Source: a virus. Taken from it: a DNA stretch of 32,363 nucleotides. The stretch spans positions 1 through 32,363 of the IMG/VR virus record IMGVR_UViG_3300010413_000111, one strand, 5' to 3'. Positions 6,951 to 14,500 of this stretch are shown in pieces. Numbering within the stretch: the stretch's first letter is position 1; each line of letters begins with the position of its first letter. The position numbers and the translations under genes are program-made. The notes below the pieces were generated by a model. It saw only the letters and a list, made by a program, of their open reading frames with translations. It was not told where the DNA came from and ran no database searches.

Positions 6951-8407
6951 TATATACCTACCCAGTGCCCGAGGTCCTTTCTGAGGAGCTCGGTATAGTC
7001 TTGCTCTTCGGCCCGATAAGATATACCCTCTACCTGGGCCCTGCCATTTACTACTTCGATCGGGACTATGTTGTCCCCGTCTTTGTACGAGTACACCATC
7101 GCAAACCCATTGGACCAGTTTTGTGACTTTACATGCCCCGGTACTGTGCCGTCTATCCTGCACACACAGCCTGGGGACACCGCACGAACAACCTCAACAC
7201 CCTTCCTGGTGGTGATGGTCTTTATACCAAACTCCATCCTGTGGATGTGCCCAAAGATTACAGATACATCGTGGTTTGCCAGCATAGCTTTGGCAGAGTC
7301 ACCAGAACCAGCACGAGCACGATCTCCATGCTTAGCTACCAAGTCATTGCTGATCCAGTACTCCCCGTCAGGATAGTCCCCCACCCAGTCTATACTCATA
7401 CTTTTCAGGTCGAGTAGGTAGGGTATGGTCAGTGCTGGAGGATCTTCCACCCGGTTAGCTTGACGGATATCGAAGGCAGCGATCATGTTAGTCTGCCGAG
7501 CCTTATACATCCTGTTTTCGTGGTTGCCCTCTATATAGACTATATGGGAGCTCATTGCAGCAGACCGAAACTGAGCCAACCACCACCCCATCTCATCTAT
7601 TGCGGGCTGTGTGACGTTCCTAAACTCTGGGGACCGGATAAACTTGTCAGACCAATCCGGCAGGTCCAGGTTGTCTCCCAGGAAGATGATCGTATCAGGC
7701 TGCAGGTTGTAAACACTGCTCAAGATAACGCTCAATACCCCTCTATCATGGAAGGGTGTGTACTCCCCGGTATAGAAATCTCTGTAAAAACCTACATGGA
7801 TATCTGGGATTACTAGGGTCGAGTGGTACGGTCTACGATCGTAGTCCAGTAAACGATGCTCTACCTGGGCCAAGTCCAAGTTTAGACTTATTGGTTGTAC
7901 CGTTGGGAAGATCTCTATGGGTTTCTTACGGACTAACCAAGCTTTGACCTGGAATAAGGGCTCTACATGCATCTTGCCTGTGTCCGTAGTATAGCCGTTT
8001 ACAACCCCGTTCTCCCAGACCAAGTCCTTCTCTGTCTGCTTACGGCCTACTTCCCACTTGTTCACAACATATCGATCTACTTCCCACTCTTCCAGGTCTA
8101 CGTCACACGCCTTCAAAAGATCCTCCAGGCTCAGGATGCGCCCCGGGGGACCTATGACCTCCATGTTGTTTCCTTCTACTTTTTTGGTAAACTCTTCGCT
8201 ATCTGGCTCTTCTTCCTTCTCGAAGACAGCGTCTGCCAGTTTTTCTCCCCTCAACTGTCTCCACTCTCTGATCCTGCGGTCCAGAGTTGGTCCGTACATA
8301 TCCAACTCTTCCGCTAAACTTTCAATGTCCTCTCCTATATTATACCTACGTCTTACAAGATCGTCTTTCTCACTGTCTGTTAGTGTCGTCCAAGCTGATT
8401 TAGCCAT
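6950..8407 (-). CDS. Metallophosphoesterase with N-terminal helix-turn-helix-like region
   Basis: 485 residues. The calcineurin-like metallophosphoesterase signature is complete: D202-I-H204, G-D245-N-L-D, G-N295-H296-E, H360 (VAKHGD) and G-H387-I-H389. These residues hold the two metals used to hydrolyse phosphoesters. Residues ~10-55 (IESLAEELDMYGPTLDRRIREWR) look like a helix-turn-helix, so the enzyme may act on or near DNA; the substrate is unknown. An AGGAGG Shine-Dalgarno lies 4-5 nt before the ATG, and a near-consensus sigma-70 promoter lies 26 nt upstream. It is the first gene of a unit bounded by hairpins on both sides. HTH-phosphoesterases occur in many phages, but their role there is poorly known. 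Confidence 0.9.
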   Translation of the reverse strand: MAKSAWTTLTDSEKDDLVRRRYNIGEDIESLAEELDMYGPTLDRRIREWRQLRGEKLADAVFEKEEEPDSEEFTKKVEGNNMEVIGPPGRILSLEDLLKACDVDLEEWEVDRYVVNKWEVGRKQTEKDLVWENGVVNGYTTDTGKMHVEPLFQVKAWLVRKKPIEIFPTVQPISLNLDLAQVEHRLLDYDRRPYHSTLVIPDIHVGFYRDFYTGEYTPFHDRGVLSVILSSVYNLQPDTIIFLGDNLDLPDWSDKFIRSPEFRNVTQPAIDEMGWWLAQFRSAAMSSHIVYIEGNHENRMYKARQTNMIAAFDIRQANRVEDPPALTIPYLLDLKSMSIDWVGDYPDGEYWISNDLVAKHGDRARAGSGDSAKAMLANHDVSVIFGHIHRMEFGIKTITTRKGVEVVRAVSPGCVCRIDGTVPGHVKSQNWSNGFAMVYSYKDGDNIVPIEVVNGRAQVEGISYRAEEQDYTELLRKDLGHWVGI

Positions 8408-8432
8408 AGGACCTCCTATAGAATCACACTTA

Positions 8433-8461
8433 ATTATACTATAAATATCTCAATACGTCAA
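8433..8461 (-). promoter_or_regulatory. Near-consensus sigma-70/sigma-A promoter
   Basis: On the minus strand TTGACG (8461-8456), a spacer of exactly 17 nt, then TATAAT (8438-8433): 11 of 12 consensus bases at the ideal spacing. It drives the HTH-metallophosphoesterase unit. The -35 box starts directly after the T run of the preceding hairpin (8466-8490). This promoter should be read by unmodified host RNA polymerase, perhaps early in infection or in a lysogen. Confidence 0.88.
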
Positions 8462-8465
8462 GAAA

Positions 8466-8490
8466 GGGTGCCAGGGAACCCCGGGCACCC
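8466..8490 (-). terminator. Probable terminator after the lysis cassette
   Basis: On the minus strand GGGTGCC and GGCACCC form a 7-bp stem with further G-C pairs inside, followed by TTTCTT, which runs straight into the -35 box of the next promoter. A second hairpin (8503-8522, GGCCCGTA/TACGGGCC) lies just upstream but has no T run. Together they fill most of the 150-nt gap between the holin gene and the phosphoesterase gene. Confidence 0.65.
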
Positions 8491-8557
8491 TGATAGGTGC
8501 TAGGCCCGTATTGCTACGGGCCCGTTTCTCCTTCTACTCATGGCAGATGAGATATAT

Positions 8558-8944
8558 TTATCCGGCCTCAGCTTCTAGGCGAGCTCGCTCTTCGAAGATA
8601 TCTCCCCAGGCTTCGTACACTTGAGCCTCGATCATAGCCGAAATCACTTCGACATCAATGTTGATCCCTTTAGACTGTAGTGCAGCTTCTACCTGAGCGA
8701 TAACCCACTGTTTCTTAGCTTCACCGACATTTTCCAATTGTCCGGTAAGGCCAGACTGTTCCGCTGCTTTCACAAAAGCTGCCACAAACGCCTGGGCCAT
8801 AGCCAGTTGTTCAGCAGTCAGTTTTGCTTTACCCTGGGCAATCAGGCCACGTAGCCACACGACCACGAAACCCAAAATAACAGGCAACAGCAACGAAATC
8901 ACTGTCTCGATAACGTTCTGTAAGATAGGACTCCAATCCATCAT
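8558..8944 (-). CDS. Holin, LLH-family-like
   Basis: 128 residues. One strong membrane segment at residues ~11-33 (VIETVISLLLPVILGFVVVW) is followed by a long charged helical region (KAKLTAEQLAMAQAFVAAFVKAAEQSG) and a C-terminal acidic helix. This order, and the segment around KKQWVIAQVEAAL, fits the LLH family of phage holins. Such proteins form lesions in the cytoplasmic membrane that time lysis. AAGGAG lies 9 nt before the first of two adjacent ATGs. It is the last gene of the lysis cassette, downstream of the GH25 endolysin. Confidence 0.8.
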   Translation of the reverse strand: MMDWSPILQNVIETVISLLLPVILGFVVVWLRGLIAQGKAKLTAEQLAMAQAFVAAFVKAAEQSGLTGQLENVGEAKKQWVIAQVEAALQSKGINIDVEVISAMIEAQVYEAWGDIFEERARLEAEAG

Positions 8945-8968
8945 CTTTCTTCACTCCTTTACTTTATT

Positions 8969-9349
8969 TTAGTATGCTGCCGATCCTAACTTAATGGCAG
9001 CGTAAGTAATACCAGTTTGAGTATCTGTGTCCACAAACACAGCTTCTTCAACTCCGGTATCTCCACCACTGTCATCTTGCACATACAAGCTTTTCGGGAA
9101 GGGCCCAATAAACTTTTCTGCGCCAGCATTTACAGTAACCTGGAGATTGGGGATCGTCAACCCATCAAGGGATGCCTTTACGCAGTCAATGGTAACCACG
9201 ACTGCCCCACCACCAGAGTTTTTAACATGCAGCATCACACGTTCGCTTGATCCATCGAACGCATGTCCGTCAGCTGCTGCTGCAGTATACGACGGGGTGA
9301 GGCCTGTGCCTCGTACAGTAGTTTGTAGTGCTAACTCTGCTCTTGCCAT
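8969..9349 (-). CDS. Beta-rich structural/decoration-like protein, 126 aa
   Basis: The protein begins MARAELALQTTVRGTGLTPSY and has an Ig-like run of strands (ERVMLHVKNSGGGAVVVTID, LQVTVNAGAEKFIGPFPKSLYVQDD, ITYAAIKLGSA). Small proteins of this build are common in phage structural regions and are usually left unnamed; decoration of the capsid or tail is a reasonable guess. A Shine-Dalgarno (AAAGGAG) lies before the ATG at 9349. Its place between endolysin and holin is unusual and is noted as a finding. Confidence 0.7.
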   Translation of the reverse strand: MARAELALQTTVRGTGLTPSYTAAAADGHAFDGSSERVMLHVKNSGGGAVVVTIDCVKASLDGLTIPNLQVTVNAGAEKFIGPFPKSLYVQDDSGGDTGVEEAVFVDTDTQTGITYAAIKLGSAAY

Positions 9350-9366
9350 GAGAAACTCCTTTTAGT

Positions 9367-10314
9367 TTATACTTTTTGTGTCCAGTCTTTATGAATCCAG
9401 CCCTTGATCTTTAGCCAATCCCCGCTTTCTGTTGCAATGGGGACCACACTATCTTTCAAAAGCTCGCCAAGGTCTGCACTGGTTGCATCGGGCTTTTCCC
9501 TAACATTCAGAGCCCCGGCAGTAATCTTTACACTGTATCCGCCCTCTTCGGGAGGCTCGACAGGAGGAGGAGTCGGCTCAACAGATCCACCCCACGCTGC
9601 AGCAATCCACTGCCTCATCTGGGTTTCGTTGCCAATCTCCCACCTGTCCCAGTCCACAGCTCTGGACTGCACCTCTCCCGCAGGTGCTAACTTGTGATCA
9701 GATGTTTGGTGAAGAATAACTCTATTGCGATCGACCCTCTTTGGAAGGGTAGGCGGACCAGCATGCTCTTTATAACCATACCAGGAATACTGAGCAAGCC
9801 ACCAGAAATGGTTGTTCAACTCCTCTGTAGTCCAGGAGCTTAGCCATTGGTCCACTAGCGTATACCGGGTATAGATAATAGGACGCACACCATCATGGTC
9901 TGCTACTCGCTGGGACATCTCCCGGGTTTTCTTTGCTATTGTGGCCCACAGCTGGTTCTGTCCCAACTCCAGGTCAATAACACGAGGAATAATCTCTATT
10001 TTAGGATGTATCTTGATCCAGTTATCAAACTGACGCTTGACATCCTCGCTGGGATACAGCACATGATAAGATGTACGGTACATTCCGACATCCCCGGCAC
10101 CGTTCCAGTTAGTCGCATACCATGGGTCAACATATCCCCAAGATATACCTGCTCGAGCTGCCATCCCCAGAACCCCAACATTGCGGGCTATCTGGAAGTT
10201 TACCTGCCCCTGGTACTTCGAGTAGTCACGCCACAAAGGGCGGTCAAGTCCAGTGGGGTCCTCAAACAGCCCCGCCAGCTTCGCTAATATAGTAAAAGGT
10301 ACTTTTTCTGCCAT
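9367..10314 (-). CDS. Endolysin: GH25 muramidase with C-terminal SH3b domain
   Basis: 315 residues. The GH25 lysozyme barrel shows D30 in RDYSKYQGQVNF and the catalytic D114-L-E116 in IIPRVIDLELG, plus the usual later segments PIIYTRYTL, WWLAQYSW and ILHQTSDHK. It would hydrolyse the N-acetylmuramic acid beta-1,4 bond of peptidoglycan. A Pro-rich linker (residues ~244-255) leads to an SH3b domain (~257-315: ALNVREKPDATSADLGEL, GDWLKIKGWIHKDW) that should bind the wall. About 25 residues precede the barrel (FTILAKLAGLFEDPTGLDR); this is not a clear signal peptide. The modular make-up favours a Gram-positive host. Confidence 0.93.
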   Translation of the reverse strand: MAEKVPFTILAKLAGLFEDPTGLDRPLWRDYSKYQGQVNFQIARNVGVLGMAARAGISWGYVDPWYATNWNGAGDVGMYRTSYHVLYPSEDVKRQFDNWIKIHPKIEIIPRVIDLELGQNQLWATIAKKTREMSQRVADHDGVRPIIYTRYTLVDQWLSSWTTEELNNHFWWLAQYSWYGYKEHAGPPTLPKRVDRNRVILHQTSDHKLAPAGEVQSRAVDWDRWEIGNETQMRQWIAAAWGGSVEPTPPPVEPPEEGGYSVKITAGALNVREKPDATSADLGELLKDSVVPIATESGDWLKIKGWIHKDWTQKV

Positions 10315-10322
10315 CTCAACTC

Positions 10323-10739
10323 CTACGGACCAGCTAAATGTGTGATAAGGTTTGGAACCACATCCAGGAATAACCAGACCAGGAACGCAATAATAATAGG
10401 CATCAGCCCTTTTTCAAGCAGCCAGGACGCAGTTATTTTTCCCTCATCACCATTTTTCTTGGCCCCGTTGCCGTTCTTTGTAGTAGTCCCGGAGACCTCA
10501 ACGTGAGATTCGAACCTCGATTGTAGTATTGCTACCTCGGCTATCAAACCTTTATCCCCGTTAGACCCCCGTAATGTTCTGTCCAACTCCCCTATTTTGT
10601 TATCAATCGTATCCAGTTTCTCGCAATTGACCTGCACATCTTTCTTGAGTGCGACCATGTCCTGTTTCGTTGCAGAAACATCGTTCTGGATAGCCTCCAA
10701 AATAGTAAGGGTTTGGCCCTCGAACCCTTGGTTACCCAT
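10323..10739 (-). CDS. Coiled-coil protein with one C-terminal membrane segment, possible holin partner
   Basis: 138 residues. The N-terminal half is a heptad-rich coiled coil (TILEAIQNDVSATKQD, KLDTIDNKIGELDRTL, LIAEVAILQSRF). A Gly/Asn/Lys-rich linker follows (residues ~84-102), then one membrane helix at ~111-132 (GLMPIIIAFLVWLFLDVVP). The build resembles XhlA/BhlA-type lysis accessory proteins, though family membership is not certain. It is the first gene of the lysis block, 8 nt before the endolysin, with AGGGG 7 nt before its ATG. A copy of the recurrent motif (10769-10783) and a strong terminator lie just upstream. Confidence 0.75.
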   Translation of the reverse strand: MGNQGFEGQTLTILEAIQNDVSATKQDMVALKKDVQVNCEKLDTIDNKIGELDRTLRGSNGDKGLIAEVAILQSRFESHVEVSGTTTKNGNGAKKNGDEGKITASWLLEKGLMPIIIAFLVWLFLDVVPNLITHLAGP

Positions 10740-10768
10740 ATATAAACCCCTGTGAAATACTTCCTACT

Positions 10769-10783
10769 ACTTCAATCGATTTT
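10769..10783 (-). promoter_or_regulatory. Recurrent intergenic motif, copy B (exact)
   Basis: The minus-strand sequence AAAATCGATTGAAGT is identical to copies at 23646 and 30834. It sits between the terminator at 10801-10820 and the first lysis gene, 29 nt before that gene's ATG. No convincing -10 box is visible. I propose a phage-specific promoter or activator site for the lysis block. Confidence 0.6.
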
Positions 10784-10800
10784 GCCCGAAAAAGGAAAAA

Positions 10801-10820
10801 CCCCCGGTTTATACCGGGGG
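10801..10820 (-). terminator. Strong intrinsic terminator
   Basis: CCCCCGGT (10801-10808) pairs perfectly with ACCGGGGG (10813-10820) over a 4-nt loop; on the minus strand it is followed by TTTTTCCTTTTT. The stop codon of the DUF1617-like gene (10811-10809) lies inside the hairpin. Confidence 0.93.
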
Positions 10821-11186
10821 TCCGTCGTCTTCGAGTTGCAGCAGGGGCTCTATCCTTTGCAGATCTATGGGAGATAACTCAAGGTTCTCCAGCATATCGA
10901 GCGTAATGGGAGGCAGAACAATCTCAACCTCCTGCCCCATCAGCTCTGCAACAGATTCACGAACCTCCTGCTCTTTCTCCGGTGGAACCTGCTTTTGTCC
11001 CTCTTCTAAGGCAGCTTCAACAATTTTCTGACGTTCTTCTTCGAACAGGTCAGCTTCCTTACTGACCTTCTTTAGCATCTTGTTGATATTGTAACTTGTC
11101 TTCACTGGCATCTTTGTGTTAGCAATAATAGACAAGACTTGTACGGAGGAAAGGATTTCCCCCAACGTAAGGGTAACTGTTTTCAT
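10809..11186 (-). CDS. DUF1617-like phage protein
   Basis: 125 residues. The order of features fits my memory of DUF1617: an N-terminal helix (VQVLSIIANTKMPVKTSYNI), a Lys-rich helix (KMLKKVSKEADLFEEERQKIVEA), then a short strand, EVEIVLPPITLDML, followed by LELSPIDLQRIEPLL. DUF1617 proteins are small phage proteins of unknown role, often found near tail and lysis genes of phages of Firmicutes. AAAGGAG lies before the ATG. The gene has its own extended -10 promoter (11208-11236) and a strong terminator, so it forms a one-gene transcription unit inside the late region. Confidence 0.7.
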   Translation of the reverse strand: MKTVTLTLGEILSSVQVLSIIANTKMPVKTSYNINKMLKKVSKEADLFEEERQKIVEAALEEGQKQVPPEKEQEVRESVAELMGQEVEIVLPPITLDMLENLELSPIDLQRIEPLLQLEDDGPPV

Positions 11187-11207
11187 TTCACACTCCTTTC
11201 ACAGTCA

Positions 11208-11236
11208 ATTATACCACACTAATCTAATAGGTGCAA
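11208..11236 (-). promoter_or_regulatory. Extended -10 sigma-70/sigma-A promoter
   Basis: On the minus strand a perfect TATAAT (11213-11208) is preceded by TGG, making an extended -10 (TGNTATAAT). A weak -35, TTGCAC (11236-11231), stands 17 nt away. The -35 lies in the last codons of the 94-aa gene. The start site would fall ~15 nt before the ATG of the DUF1617-like gene. Confidence 0.72.
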
Positions 11237-11503
11237 CAGCCCTGACCTTGCTGCCAAAGTAATATCAGTAAGAGCCTGAGAGTATTGTGTAGGAAGTTGA
11301 TACCAGTTATCAGGATTGGCTCCAGGCTCACCATTAATCCCGGGCCTTGGCACTGGTAGTGTCTCCCAGAACACAGCCTGACCGGATTCAAACGTATCAT
11401 TATTCTGATCCCTGATCTGGTAGTTTACTGTTACATTCCTGTTATCTACATCTAAGGTCCAGTTTAGTATCTTTATGTCACTAAGTGTAATTGTTCTTCC
11501 CAT
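11219..11503 (-). CDS. Hypothetical protein, 94 aa, after the tail fibre gene
   Basis: ATG at 11503 with AGGAGAGG upstream, 9 nt after the large fibre gene. The first half is beta-rich (TITLSDIKILNWTLDVDNRNV, VTVNYQIRDQNN), the second half is Pro/Gly-rich with a C-terminal helix (QALTDITLAARSGLLHLLD). No known family is recognised. Being the last gene of the tail block, it may be a small fibre-associated structural protein or chaperone; this is inferred from position. Confidence 0.65.
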   Translation of the reverse strand: MGRTITLSDIKILNWTLDVDNRNVTVNYQIRDQNNDTFESGQAVFWETLPVPRPGINGEPGANPDNWYQLPTQYSQALTDITLAARSGLLHLLD

Positions 11504-11512
11504 TTTCCTCTC

Positions 11513-14500
11513 CTATATAAAGTATCCTACTACACCTACGTACACCTGCATTGTGTTTGCCCCACTAGCATTCCATTTTACATATACCGTATTACTTGTA
11601 ACTTTTACAATGCCTTGGGCAGCTGCCCAAGCATTTTCTCCAATAGGGTGCATACTAAGATGATCATATTGATTAGCAGCATTGGCAGGTCCCATCTGGA
11701 AAAAGAGCCCGGTGGAAGGATTTTCCGGTACACTCCAAGCAACAGAGTCCCTAGCATGTATTCTCACCGCAATAGCAGACACATTAGCAGGAACCCCCGA
11801 CCACTCAGATGACACAGTTTTTGATGCTCCTCCAGCATTTGATACGTAGTTTCCCCACAACGTTGCGCCACCAATCATTGAAGTCAATGGCACATACATA
11901 GATCCCGTTCTGTCTGTGCCCCCACTGGGCTCTCTCACATATTTTACAGCATCATAAAACCGGGTCTTGTCCACGTCAATCTCAAAAGCTGTCCCGCCTT
12001 GAGCAGAAGACGATTCAAGATTTACCAAGCCTCCACGAGGCCCATCATCTGTGTACATCCTCACATGAGCATTATTGTCATCAGAGTGGGCCAAAATACC
12101 CGTCATACCACCTGCTACAGACAGACCAAAGGCATCCATAGCAGTCTCTGCGTATGAACCATTCCCAAAAGTGAGCAGATGTGTCCACCCAACAACGCCA
12201 CTCTGTGGGTAGTTTCTGATTCTGAACCAGTTATCAGAGGCATCGTTCCATACCTGTATTATTGCGTAAGGATCAGTAGGGTCGTTCGGGTTTATCCATT
12301 TTATAGCTGCTGGACTAATTAATGAGCTTGTATTATCTGCATACAAGTTAAGACCCTCGGGCCCCCACCACATATTCGGAGTAGACGCCCCATCAGCAAA
12401 AAATTTTAATAGCCTCTCTGATGCATCCCACGCCATAGCCCCAGATCCTACTTGATTATCTCCTATAACAAGGTCCCCAGCAGACACCGTAATACCCCCT
12501 ATTACCATCGGATCTGGATTAGTGCTAACCCCAAGAGCATTTCCTGAACCAGTGATAATAAAAGCTTTGGGAGTTATAGTTGTAGATCCAGCTTCAGGAT
12601 CATATACCTTGAAGAACAGATCGTTGTTGATTGCTGCGGGGGTTACCGCATTATAAACAGCAGATACAAAATCCGCATCAACTGCCTTGTCCAGAACAAA
12701 GAGGTCCGACACGATACCCTGGGCCCTGCTACCTCCAGCATAGTCTGACCCAATAGCCAATATATTAGGAGTAGTCCCCCAAGTTTGTGAGTGTGCCGTA
12801 TAACCCTGATCAACACCGTTTACCCACCACTGGTAGCCTGATCCATTATACGTTGCTATGATGTGTTGTGGCTCTCCCCTGGTGAATGAGCCCGTGTAAT
12901 CGTCTGTGGATAGATTCCCATTTACTTGATGATAAATACGCATCTCCGTACTTGTAGATGCGGGCTGATAGAATATAAGCCTATCATCAGAATCTCCGTA
13001 CCACTCCAAGATCCTACTGGAAACTGCAGTGGTCTCGCTGGCAAGAGCTGTAGGTGTCCACCAGAAAGATACAGTCCACACATTGGGTAGAGTTACAGCA
13101 TACTCAAGATCCTGCCCTGTTCTAGCAGACGTTGAATCCCTGGGGGTACCGGACCAAGTGGCCCCTGGCTTATCACCATCAACATAGGGTAGCGGATAAG
13201 CATTCGTGCCAAAGGTCATCTGCACCTCATCAAACCATATCAAAGTAGAGCTATCATTAGCATAGTTTCCAAGGTAAATACGTATATTCTTGGCAACTCC
13301 GGTATTATTTGTCCAAGATACATGCACCATCTCCCAGGTGCCGTTTGTTAGAGAGCTATAACCAGTAGCACGAGTCGCTGGTGTAGATGTATCATATATA
13401 ATAAGCCTTCCAGGCGTACCTGTTGACCCATCCTCAACCTTCATCCAGCAAGTTGCATGCACAGTTTGCCCATTAGCAAGGGCCTGTACATCTGTGGTAT
13501 ACAGTTGAGCTGAAGAAGCTCCAGCCTGTAACCTGAAGGATGCCTCCCCACTCCTTATATTCGATAAGTCTGTTGCTTTTACCCGGGTACCAACACCATT
13601 ATTAGTCCACCCATCAGTAATATTGCTGGAGAAGTTTGGATTAAATATAAGATTGGTGGCTGTGTCCCCAACCACTAACCCAGCACCGTATGCCCCCCAT
13701 CCGGCATATATAGAGCCAGTAGATGTGCTTGGCACCATCCAATCACTGGGAGACATCGTAGATATACCACCCAGTCTTTTGTTGCCATCAAACGGCAACC
13801 ATACTACACCACCATCTACCAGGATACCACCAGTAGGCCCTATGAAAGCCCCACTCATCCTTACCAGACCATCCCCGGTAACCTCAAATTTCGGGTCAGA
13901 GCTCGAAGGTCCCAGCCAGAACAACGTCTCCAAGGTTGTAGCAGAGGGGTTTAGGGCCCCTCGAATATTACCATCCAGGTCCCACCACTCCTGGGTAATA
14001 CCAAACAACCCGGCCTGTAGATCACTGAAAACACCGTAACCTACAGATGTGTCTGATAAGTCTCCACCAAAAGCAATGCCCCACTGCTCAGTAAGACCCA
14101 AAACACCATCGAGATTACCCAGGCGCACCCTTGGAGTAATACCCTGGGATTCCCAGGGGTCGTATGTAACAGAGTTATCAATAGTAAATATATCTATATA
14201 TGGGGATAAGGACAGATCGCTGGTAAGTAGTATAGCACCAGAATAGCCCGAACCAGAGATATTGCCCCACAACACCCCCGCTGTACCTGCTGGTATTTCG
14301 AGCCCGCTGGCACCACCAGATCTACGGGTTACTTGCATAGCAAAGTAACCAGGGTCTCCATTACCCATATCACGACTCTGTACAGAGCCCACAGAATCTA
14401 CCTCTAAATATACGTCCCAGAGGTCCAGGCCCCCGCCGTCATCTCCCATAAACTTACATCTTATAACGTCGTTTACGGAGAAGTAGGACGCCCCCGTATC

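Noticed and set aside
8503-8522. Second hairpin (GGCCCGTA/TACGGGCC) as an independent terminator
   Set aside because: The stem is good but no T run follows on either strand; it is treated as part of the hairpin-rich gap after the holin gene.
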